Assembly: GCF_000151315.2 (NCBI RefSeq)
Contig: NW_011887298.1
Location: forward strand, 1,275,695-1,339,694
Source: Capsaspora owczarzaki ATCC 30864
Lineage: Eukaryota; Opisthokonta; Filasterea
DNA: 64,000 nt
Direction: 5' to 3'
Below, in pieces: positions 34,136 through 44,325 of this stretch. The first letter of the stretch is position 1. Every line of letters starts with the position of its first letter. The notes under the pieces are model-generated. The model saw nothing but the letters and a program-made list of their open reading frames with translations. It was not told where the DNA came from and ran no database searches. Position numbers and translations under genes: made by a program.

Positions 34136-36686
34136 TCAGTGATCCTTGGTGCTGTGCAGAGAAAACAGACGAGCAAGATCCTGGGGATTGGTCACTTCGC
34201 GAGCATCACGGATGATGCGGCGGGCAGTGGGGATTTGGCCGAAAATGTTCCAGAGAAGGATGCCAACAACCTTGTTCTCCCTCAGATAAAAGACGACACC
34301 CTTGCCATAATCGTTCTCGTTGGAGGTCGACGGTTGGACGACGGCGGGCACGGGCGAAGCGACGGCAGCGGCAGCGGAAGCAGAAGCCTCAGCAGTGCGA
34401 TCGGCGGCGCTGGCGTTGTCGGGGGTGTTGACACCAGCAGCCTGAGGGGTGTCGGCAGCGGAGGCCTTGGCCCAGATGCTCACAGTCTCCAGCGATGAAT
34501 CGACAATGCCGATGGCCTCGTAGCCAATCTTGGGGCCAAGATCGCTCCAGAACTGCGACTGGTGCTGGTATGGCTTGCGTGCGCCAGTCATGTTCTCACC
34601 AGCCAGACGGCCGCTGACGACAGCATGGTCGTGGTGCTCGACGCGACGGCGGCCCAGGGCAATGTCGTGGAAGGACGAGACATCGCCAGCAGCCCACACA
34701 TTCGTGCGAGCCTCGAGCTCGGCGTTCACAAGAATTCCACCGCGGACAGTGTCAATCTCCAGGCCAGCCTGCTTGGCAAGGCCGGTGTTGGGCTCGAGGC
34801 CGACAGCGACGACAACGTGGTCGACGGTGACCTGGCCTGCGGGTGCCTGAGAAGCGGCGTCCGTCAACGAAAGGGTAATCTTGCCGTCGGCGGTCGTGGC
34901 AGATGTGACAGTCTTGGAGTCCATGACCTCGACGCCGACTGCGGTTGTTGGGATGGAGCAGTTGATGGTCGTGAGCGTCAAGGTCACCAAAACCAAAACA
35001 ACAAAAAAATCGAACCAATAAAGGGACAAAATCCGTGTGCTACAAACAACTTACGCTCTTTCAAGCGAGCGGTGGTCCAGTTGCTAAGATATTCAGGGAA
35101 CACACGTGCCATGTTGCCAGATTCGGGGAAGATTTGAACCACGCGGGAGCCAGTTGCCGAGCCTGTAGTGTAGCCGAAGCACTGGGTGAGCCCAAAAAGG
35201 CAAACGCTCCTAAAACTAAACATCTGAACATCTGCACCCCCACTCACCTTGCGCGGAGATGGCACAGGCGAGCTCACTGCCGAGGAAGCCACCGCCAATG
35301 ATGGCGACCGTCTTTCCACTGTCAACAATCGATTGAAGATGCTTGAAATCGGCAATCTGCGATGTACGAGACGAAACGAACGAATGAGAAAACCAGAATG
35401 TTCACAGACTCGATGCCCGCATCGGTCACACGATTCTTGAACGGTTACCTTGCGGAAGAGCGTGACGTTGCCAGCGAAAGAAGCATCGTTCGCAAAGATG
35501 GGGAGGTTCTTGGGCTGGCCACCAGTAGCGAGCAAAACCTTATCAAAGGCAATCTTGCGGCCGTCGGCGAGCAGGACAAAGCGGCGGTAGACATCGAGAT
35601 GGGTGACTTGCTGGCCGAGAATGAGGGCAGTGGCGCCCTTGGTCTGCTCGAGCAAAACTTCAGGAGCAACGTAGAACGCCGGTTCGCGGTAGTGGAGGGC
35701 AGTCTCTCGGCCGTTCCAGTCGGTAAACTTGAGCTGGTCGACAAGATCGGCGTTGCTAAACCACATCTCCTTCGAAAGAGGCGTGCGCATGTACGGCGAG
35801 TCGGCCTCTTCGCTGATGATCAACACTTTCGCATCCGGCTGGCGCTCGCGGATGGCCTTCATGGCAGCAAACGCGGCCGTGCCACCGCCGATAATCAGGT
35901 ACGGAACAGCAAGATCGTCGGGTGAGCCAGGTGTCGGGGTAGTGGAGGAAGAAGCAGCGGGAGTGGACGCAGGGGCCACAGCCGTCTCGGCAGCTGGAGC
36001 AGCAGCAGGCTCGTCGGCGGTCGTCGTCGCGTCGGTCGTGGTCTTTGATTCGGAAGTTGCAGGCGTCGGTGTCGTCGTCGATGTGGTTTCCGCAGCCTTG
36101 GAAGCCGCCTTGGACGCAGCGTCAGCAGCACGTGCGACCTCAAGGTCCTCGAGGATGCCCGATCGCTCCACAGTCATGTTGTAAACCTGTCACACACAAG
36201 CACCATTGAACGTCAGTCAACGCTCACTTGTTTTCACTTCAACTTAAACCCTGCCCCCCGCCCAAGCTCGTCTGTGGTCAACGAGACCGAGTCCAAGCTG
36301 CGTTCAAGTGTGATAGACGGATGGAAGAGCGAAGATCTCAATCTCCGCGTCTTGGCAACCGCCTTCGCTCTGCAACTCACCAGAAGACCGCCCGAGACGA
36401 GCATGGCGGCGGCAGTGACACCGAGCAGAGCGCTGGACATTTCCTGGCTCTGTTGTTGCTGCTGGCGCTGGTGGCCGCCAGACGATGAGGCAAAGCGCAC
36501 ATGCTGCTGCTGCTGCTGCATCCGCGTGGAGCACTGAACAGTGGTCGAACGCAGGGCGACACCACCCGCAACGACAGCCAATGCGCGGGGCTGCATGGCT
36601 GAGGTTGTCAGAGTGCGTGCATGGGGTGCGATCGCGCGGCCGAGCACAGCACGCGTCGCAGTCAACGCGAAGCGCGAAAGCGACAT
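34136..36686 (-). CDS. AIFM1: Apoptosis-inducing factor, mitochondrial (AIFM1)
   Basis: Five exons: 36686-36381, 36186-35449, 35356-35248, 35162-35055, 34938-34136; 687 residues (human 613). The N-terminus is a presequence followed by Gln tracts and a single hydrophobic helix (about 85-102), as in inner-membrane-anchored AIF. A Thr/Ala/Pro-rich linker leads to the FAD-binding motif IIGGGTAAFAAMKAI (from about 200), the NAD-binding motif IIGGGFLGSELA (from about 363), and the second FAD motif VWAAGDVSSF. The stretch LGRRRVEHHDHAVVSGRLAG and the C-terminal dimer domain (YGKGVVFYLRENKVVGILLWNIF) are almost identical to animal AIFM1. Function: NADH-dependent flavoprotein supporting respiratory-chain assembly (with CHCHD4 in animals). 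The C-terminal insertion carrying animal DNA-contact residues is replaced by an Ala/Thr/Pro-rich segment. Confidence 0.95.
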
Positions 36687-37487
36687 TCAGAAAGTGAGAG
36701 AAACGAGCGGGGAAAAGCTGGACTGTCATGCTGCACGAACGGGGGAGATGTGATTGGGGGAAAATGTGGGACTCGGTTGGTCGTGCATGTTGTGTGGATG
36801 GTGGTATGCAGACGAGAGGCGCCGAGTCAAACCAGATGAGGATGGATTGGTGGGACAAATTTTGGCAGATCGCTTCCAAAACCCCTCGCTTGGAGCCGCC
36901 CCCTCCGCTGTAATCAGTCATATCTAGCCCGTAGAACTATGCTCAGATCATTGCAAATATTATTATGCATTGTATTTCCAAGATGCGAGCGCCTGGTAAG
37001 CAAGCTGCGATGCGACAATTCTCGTTGGCAAAAACGGTTGCGCGAGACCTGCATCTCGCGCTTGTGCGTGGGACTTGATGCATTTCAAGTTCTGATAAAT
37101 ATTATCAAAGCTTGGTTTGTGTTAATCCAAAATGTTTCGGATCGATCGTGGATGCCGTTATCACGAGCCTCTTCAAACAAGATCGAAAGGTGCTCTCTCG
37201 ACAAACACAGTTGCGGGCGTCTGTTTTCAAAGTTTTTGTGGCCTTTCGGGCAAAACTTAAAGTCCCATATCTCAGACTCAGAGGACAAAAACAACACTCA
37301 GAGAAGCAAATAACCACTAAACAGAAATCTATCTCGGACAGCAGCGAAAGACGCCATCGAAAATAAACCGGGAAAACAAAAACTTTTAATAACAATCCTA
37401 CTGTTCATCAAATTTTGGCAAAGAAACAGGCAATTGCACAGAAAAAAAAACGATTATCGTGATTACTAAGAGAGAGAGAAAAAAAAA
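36687..37487. other. Intergenic region upstream of AIFM1
   Basis: About 800 bases of mixed composition; it contains A-rich runs near 37440-37490. Short frames on both strands lack splice support or protein-like composition. No gene is called. Confidence 0.4.
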
Positions 37488-40095
37488 CTAGGTTGAGCCA
37501 GAGCGTAGCACAATCCGGTACCACCCGTCCGTCTGGAGCTCGACGGCGACGATAAAGTCATCCTCGTTCTCCAGATGCTCGACACATTTCGTATCCATCT
37601 GCACCAAAACGCCCTTAGCAGTTCGCCGAAGAATTTCTCGGACGCTTGCTGCCGGAAGTTTGAGCAGATCGGCCAGTTTATCGCGCAAATCGTCCGCCGT
37701 GAGTGCGTCCAGGTACACTGAGTGGAAATACCGTTCCGCTTCTTGACGAAGGTAGAGTGTCAACACTAAATGACGAGCATAAGGTGAAGAAAACGAGCAA
37801 GGTGAGAAGGGCATCCCAAAAAAACAAACAAAAAAAACAAACAAACAAACAAACAAAAACAACAAAAAACAACCGCGACAGCCACTCACCTGGCTCCTTC
37901 TTTTTGGACACAACTCGCACAATTTTGGTACGAGGCACCATAAACTCAATGCCATTATCCATAACTGGGAGCAGTGATGTGACCGTGTGTGACTCTGCGG
38001 CATGGTCAACGAGCGAGGCCGAGGAGGCAGATCGCTTTTTGGAAGTCAAACCAGTGTGAACACCGCTCAAGACATTGCCGCCAGGCGAGGTCGGTGCTGA
38101 CGTTGGCGTGGAGCTGGGTGACACCATGCTGTGAGGCTGCAAAAAGTTGGAAACGTCGTGCGAAGACGACGAGGCATTCGAAGGATGCGCCGTGCGCGGC
38201 GCACCAGTGTGCGCAGCCGTCAGAGTGCCAGACGAACCGGCGCCGGAAGACGTCGACAGCGACCCCGTTCCGCCCGCAGTGTTCGTGCCGCCAGACTCGG
38301 TGGAGCCACCTGGAGCCTGGGGCTTTGATGGCAACAGCGCGGGTTTGGGCCACAGCTTGGACGACGGAACGAGCAGGGTGGCGTTGAAAGGAGGACAGAA
38401 GGGAAAGTCCACAGGGTACTCGGAAGCACGTTCACCGTACTTGAGTTCGTGCTGTTTCAAAATTTTCAACAGTTTTTTTTCTGCGCTCTTGGCCTCGTCC
38501 TTGCTCTTGCGCTCAGATCCTTTGTCGCGGAAGACTTTGATCTGGCAATAGTCACGGCTAACAGGCATGGATGTTTCGTACGGCTCGGTCACGTTTTCAT
38601 ACGTATCGATCTGAATGCGCAAGGGCATGCCTTTGACGCCCTTCTGTGTAGAAAACTCGGTACTGAGGCAATTCACTCGCACCACAATCTTGCCACCTTC
38701 CCGCGGATTCCACTTGAACTCGAACGCGTTAAAAGCGAGTTCGTTAATGTCTGTAAGGCCCGAGCAAGTTTTGCGGTCTGAGGGCACAGGAACAATGAAT
38801 GATAAAGGGCCGAGCAGAACAAGGAGACAACAAAAAGAAAAAAGACAAAGAAGGAGAACCCCCCCCCCCAAGCAAACACAAAACACAAACAACAACAACA
38901 GTGGAGCAAAATCGCGTCAGTGTCTGAAGATCGTCTGCCAAAAACAAGTGCTGGCGCTCGCACGTACCAACTTCCATCGCGCGCAAGGTGGGTGGTTGCT
39001 GCCAGCGCCAATACTCCCAAAGACCACGCTCGTTCTTTTGGTCGTGCTCATCGTGAAAGACAAGATGAATGATGGACTTGACCGTGTGCGGCAGCTCACC
39101 AGCGCTCCCACGGCGTCCACGCATGCCTTCGAATGTGACGGCGTAGGCTTGCCCCTTATTCACATACGTCAGGGTTCCTTCCTCGAGTTTTTGAGCAATG
39201 GATGTCGGTGCATCCAAGATAAAGGAGTATCTGGAACGAGGAGATGTGGTGAGTACAGGCAGCAACCGACACATCAGTGGCCAACAAACAGCTAACAACA
39301 AAACTAGTCGTACTTTTGAGTCGAGTGTGGGTTGGTCGTGGTTGGCCGAGCCAACATCATCCGGAGCATGTTCGAGATGAAAACACTCTGGGACGGTTCC
39401 GTCGGCAACACGGGATAGTTGTGCGAGGGCAAGTTTGACATGTCGTACAACAAGTCGTTGGACGACGGCGGGATGCCGTGGACGGATCCATGGTGCAGCG
39501 ATGCCGGATTGCTCTGAAACGACGCGACCGAGGAAGGGCGGCGAATATCCGCGAACGCCTGCCCAGAGAATGAGTTTCCAGGGCCAAAGTCCACGTGAAG
39601 ATCCAAGTCGTCAATGCCGCTGCCGGGGCGCATCTGCATCAACTGCTGACGCTGCAGCTGCAGCTGCTCTTGCAGCTGCGATTGCTGCGACGCGTCGTCC
39701 ATTCCGAAAAAGGTGCCCAGACCCATCGAGTTGGGCGTGTCGGCATTCTCCTGGAGGAGACTCGCCATGGTCGTTGCGCTCAAGGTCGCAAGCGGCGTGG
39801 ACTGAAGCATGTCAAAGCCTTCCGGCATGTCTGTATCAGCGGACAGGACTAATGGCGCAGGCACGGGCGCAGTCGTCGTCGTCGTCATCGCATTGGCGCT
39901 CTTGCCCTTGACAAGACTGCCGGCAGTGGACGGCTGTGGCGGATTGAGGTCGTTTTTCTTGCTAGAATCGACTTTTAGCCCACCCGACCGAGTGGCAACA
40001 CTCGGAGTGGAGGCAGTTGTTGAAACAGAATCCGACATGATTCCAAGATGCTGCGAGAGGGTTGGTGGCTGATGTAGTGGTGCTCTCAAGGCCAT
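37488..40095 (-). CDS. Grainyhead/CP2 (LSF) family transcription factor
   Basis: Four exons: 40095-39314, 39230-38968, 38777-37890, 37765-37488; 736 residues. Residues 1-258 are a disordered, Gln/Ser/Pro-rich activation-like region. The immunoglobulin-like DNA-binding domain begins in exon 2: YSFILDAPTSIAQKLEEGTLTYVNKGQAY, matching the family block YxYVLxAPTSxAxKxxExTLTYLNQGQ, and continues with VNCLSTEFSTQKGVKGMPL and the YCQIKVFRDKGSERK signature. After a Ser/Gly/Thr-rich linker, the last exon (about 645-736) encodes the C-terminal dimerisation/ubiquitin-like domain (LYLRQEAERYFHSVYLDALT). The intact domain order of animal GRH and CP2 is kept; the sequence alone does not let me assign it to one subfamily. 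A start at Met20 (MSDSVSTT) is also plausible. Confidence 0.93.
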
Positions 40096-42083
40096 TTACC
40101 AAAGAGTAGGGCAACGCTCGAAACCGCAGATTGGAACGACTAACGCAGGAACAACGACCGGGGGAAGGGGGTGGCCTCGAGGGAGTGAATACACACTATT
40201 GACTGGGCAAAGTCACAGAAGCATACAGTCACGGAGGGGAGGTGAGACAAGCGAGAAGGAGGTCGAGCAGAAGGGAGGGAAAACCAAAAAAAAAAAAAAG
40301 AAAAAAAAAGAAAGCGAGCAACCACAAACGTCCTGAACGCTCGTTCGGCACTCACCCACTCAGTCCAGCAGACGATCGGGGTTGTCTGCAGCGGCTCCCA
40401 GAGCGTATTCAACGGTCAGGGGTCGGGTTCCTCGCCTCCAGCGGGAGAGAAAAGGCGCGAAGAGGCGAGACGAATTCGCCTCCGTCTCGTGTCTTGCTTG
40501 GTGGAGCGTGAAACTGCCTCGCGCGCGAGAGAGAATCCCTAGATGCAAGCAAACAAAGGCGATGGACAAAAGGGGGAGGGGGCGGTGAGCGCAGGCGAGT
40601 CAAGCAAGGAGGATGGGGGTTTTGGAAACAGAACGGAGAAAAAAATGAAGCAGGTGTGATGACAGAGTATCCAAATTAAAACAATAAAAGCGAGGAAGTC
40701 GATACGAACGATAACGAATGGAACCAAGAAAATAGTAGTACGGAACAAAACAAAAAAGTGGCAATTTTTTTTGTCTTCTTCCACAACAACGCGCAATTCT
40801 GAGCTCTGATCCGACCCACTTCCGCCCATCCATGGCTGGTCTCATGGGCTCGGATTCGCAGGACGAGTGCTGCGTTTGAGGAGGCGGTCTGCGCGGCATT
40901 GATAGCAACCCTCACTCTTCGGTCGGCGATTGTCATGTGGGGGATGGTGTGAGAAATAAAAAAATAAAAAATAAAAAATAAAAATAAAATAATATAATAA
41001 TAATAATAATAAAAAACATGTGCCGCGACATTCGTCGGTTGCTGAACGAGAACGGAGCGCGTTGGTGCTGCGGCGAGTGGGGTGGTAAAGAGCAGAGAGC
41101 ACTTGGATGTTTGGATGCCCAGCAGCACACGCACAGTCGGAAGAGGGAGATCCCAAAGTAGGAACGGCACCACACTCCCAAAAAAAAAAAAAAGAAAAAA
41201 AAAAAAAGTCAACGACGTAAAAAAAAAAAGGCAAAAAAAAAAAAGAAAAAAGAAAAAAAAGGGGGTGCTTTGTTCTCACTGTGAATAGGACGAAACTGAA
41301 TAGTCAACAATGAAAAAAGCACGACTGGTCGGAGAACAAAAAACAAACAAACCAAGGACTGTGCATCGTAGAACGAGAAGCACAGGGACGAGCAACAGCG
41401 ATGAGTTTTACAAACAAGAAGGATTCGCTTGGCTCCGCCTTACGACGTTACCCGGAACGTAACCTGGAATCACAACTGAAGCGTATGAAATGAATGCGGA
41501 AGGATCGTTTACTAAGAATATAGTGAAGAATGAGGGGAAGACCGATGACTGATTAGCTTCGTTCCGCCTCACTCGCGCTTCGTGCTGCTTGAAACAACTC
41601 TCTGCCCACGGGGTGCTCTGTACCCGAATAATACATACTGTAGGTATTGTTCACCATTGCCTTGTTTGGTTTTTGGTTTTCAGACCACTACATCCATCAA
41701 TCCGAGATCTACCCACTTGTGTTGAATGACTGGCTGTGCTTGTCGGCGTGTTCGCAAGCATCGTGTGAGTTTTTGCAAGTTCTTTTGTCGCACACGTTTT
41801 CCTCCCATGCTGGAAGGCAGCACCTTGCGTTCGTATGCCTGAAATGCTGGCCATCAGTATGTTTTTTATTTTTTTTTTTTTTGGCTTGTCATTCCCGATT
41901 TTTTTTTTTTGTATTACGTTTATTGGAGAGTGGAAAAGCTTCTAAGGCTCAAAAACCACAAAGAGAAGGATCATGATCAGGGGCAAGGAGTAAGTGACAA
42001 GGGCAGTCATTCCCGATTCGGGTCGTTGAGCTCACTCAGATCACGTTTCTTGCAGACTGGCTCGTTCTGTGTTGTAAGAGGAT
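40096..42083. other. Two-kilobase gene-free region with A-rich tracts
   Basis: Upstream DNA of the Grainyhead/CP2 gene. On the plus strand it has many A runs (40266-40310, 41180-41260), an (ATAAAA)n to (ATA)n tract at about 40950-41010, and T runs at about 41866-41913. Two copies of a tcattcccgatt motif occur at about 41889 and 42007. I see no convincing exon; a non-coding 5' exon of the transcription factor gene may lie here. Confidence 0.5.
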
Positions 42084-44009
42084 TCACTCCTCGACAGGGG
42101 AGACGTCGCAAAGTGGGAAAGTGTCGGGGCTGAAGAACGGGGCCTTTTCTGCAAGTGCGACGCTGGACAACAGGTGCCAGACGCTAGTCGCTGCGTTGTA
42201 GTCCAGATGAATGCCGTCGTTCATGCGCAGACGTCCTGGCTTTGTCAGTGCGTTTCCGTCCACCAGCACGACAGATGGCGAAAGTTGGGACAGAGTGGCC
42301 AGTAGGTCCATGTTGATCTGGTCAATGTACTCGTTGCGCAGGTAGAGCCGATCTGTGCGCAGAGTGGCCGCTTGGGTTGCGAGCACGTTGACGCGAATGA
42401 TGGATGTGTGGCGCTCGCTGATCAACCGCTCGTGCAACACAGCCTCTGTTCGCAACAACTGGCGAAACTCGTGACGAGCTGCCTTCCATGTAGTGTGGTC
42501 CAAGTCCATGTTCGGCAGCTGGTTGTTGTTGGCTTCGAGATGCGCGACAAAGGCTTGGTTGGTCGCAGAAAACCCTTTGTAGACCGCATGCAAGCCGTGA
42601 TTCAGCACAATTGAGTTTGGTACCATCGCGTCGGATGGGAGATTGGCAAACTGAGCCGTGCACACCTCCCCTATTTCGTGCCACTGGACTGACAGGCAGT
42701 AGATGGTCGCGTCTGGAGCATTGGCTTTGGCACGCGCGTCCGCAGATGTACTTTGAGCCAGCTCGGACAAGTGCGCGTCGTTGCAATCGTACGTCTGATC
42801 GATCGACACGGCGCAATCGGAAAGGCCCATGCTTGCTTCCGTACAGCACACAATACGCTGTCGGTGGCCAACCGTCAGCAGCTGCTCCTTTGTTGTGCCG
42901 TTCATGAGTCGCGCGTCCAAATCTTGCTTGACCTTGCCAGAAATGCTTGTTCGCTCAACGGCCTCTGCAATGCCCGCCAAAAACACGCCTCGAACGATCG
43001 AGTCGCCAGAAAAGTGCATCCAGTAGGTCGCCCCTGGTGTCCCAGCAAAAGGACCGCCCGCCCGCAGACGGTGTGTGACGTTGGCCTGCAGCAACGGGCA
43101 GAACGGGAACTCGACCAGTTGGGTTGTGTTTGAGATCTGATGTAGCCCGAGATCACACTGATTGCAGCGTGCAAAGATGGGTGGGATGGGTACATTAGAC
43201 ACTGCTCCTTGCTTGACGTCCTTCGCAGGTTGCGACGCGTCTACAGGCAAACAAAATGTGAGTTCAGTAGACGGGACTTTCTTTCAGTGCAAAAAGTTGA
43301 CTACTATTGCTCACTATCGTTCAAAAGGGAGCTTCTGGCCTCGTTGAATTCATTTGAAAACCTGTTGCCTGCTGTGTCCTGCAGGGTTGGTGACAATGCA
43401 CAATCAAGTTCACCAAAAAGCGAGGGGTGAGCGAGTGAGTGGCACTGAAAACGGTGAGAAGTGTTTTCGTGTTTTCTTCTTCTTTTTCTTCAGTTGCGGT
43501 GGGAGGTGTGTGCGTATGTGTGTGCGGGGTGGGGGTGGGGTTTAGGGTTTGGTCTCCGATCTCTGTTGCAAAGCGTGCCAAGCGCATGGTCATAAAAAGT
43601 AGGTTGTCAAACTCATCACGGTCAGCTGCTCTGTCCGTCTCACCATCGCGCAACCAACCGAGCCATGCTTCTTGAACGCAAAGAAAAAGATCGTGGTGTA
43701 TGGCACAGAGTGGAAGAAGTGGACGAGTTGACCGTTTGGAGGAGGATGAGGAGGAGGGGAAAGGAGAAGGAGAATAGGATGAGCCGGTGGTATCAGCATT
43801 CACGATCACACGCACGCTCACACCAGAGTCGTCGAGCCAGCAAGGACAGTAGGGTGAGTGAGCTGTACACACAGTCGCATGGATGGCGATCAGAAGGGGA
43901 CAAGGCGAGCGGTGAAGGAACCTACACAACACGAGTGGTACAGCACAGCAAGAACCACCGTGACCGCCACAGCGGCAATCAGCAGGCGACCATAGCGACT
44001 CGAGATCAT
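42084..44009 (-). CDS. Membrane-anchored SGNH/PC-esterase-like hydrolase
   Basis: Proposed exons 44009-43926, 43378-43315 and 43240-42084; 434 residues. The large last exon is secure. It carries a GDS-type nucleophile motif (MHFSGDSIVRGV), several Cys that could pair in the lumen (CNQCDLG, CPLL, VCCTE), a late block MNDGIHLDYN with the Asp-x-x-His pair of SGNH/PC-esterases, and N-glycosylation sequons. Exon 1 encodes a type II signal anchor (GRLLIAAVAVTVVLAVLY) after a short basic cytosolic tail. This layout resembles Golgi polysaccharide O-acetyltransferases and NXPE/TBL-like proteins, so acyl transfer or esterase action on glycans is the inferred role. The 5' part is uncertain: an additional 27-nt exon (about 43666) would also keep the frame. 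Confidence 0.65.
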
Positions 44010-44325
44010 TGGTTGACTCTTGTGCAGCAAGGGCAGCGAGAAGGCGGGGAGCGGCGGGAGGGAGAAACAAATGCACCCGCTTTGGCCGCGCAAACAATCG
44101 AGACTGAGCTATCCAAAACGACCAAACATGAAAGAAATGGCAAGGGAAATGTATTCAAAAAATAAACAAACAACCAAACAAACGAATCAAGCATCCAATC
44201 CAAGCTGCGAGCCAGAACCCCCCCCCCAAACAAACAAACAAACAAAAAAAAAAAACAAACCCCGGAACACGAGACAAACCCAGAAGTGAGCCACAAAGAA
44301 GATACAAGAACAAACAGCAACACCG
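44010..44325. other. Gap between two minus-strand genes
   Basis: 316 bases between the SGNH gene start and the eIF4G stop. C8 and A runs occur at 44219-44260. No gene is seen; an alternative downstream exon of eIF4G cannot be excluded because the final codons AAG|GTTTGT could be a donor. Confidence 0.4.

Noticed and set aside
43536-43551. Two TTTAGGG-like units suggesting telomeric sequence
   Set aside because: Only two imperfect copies inside an intron; no array.
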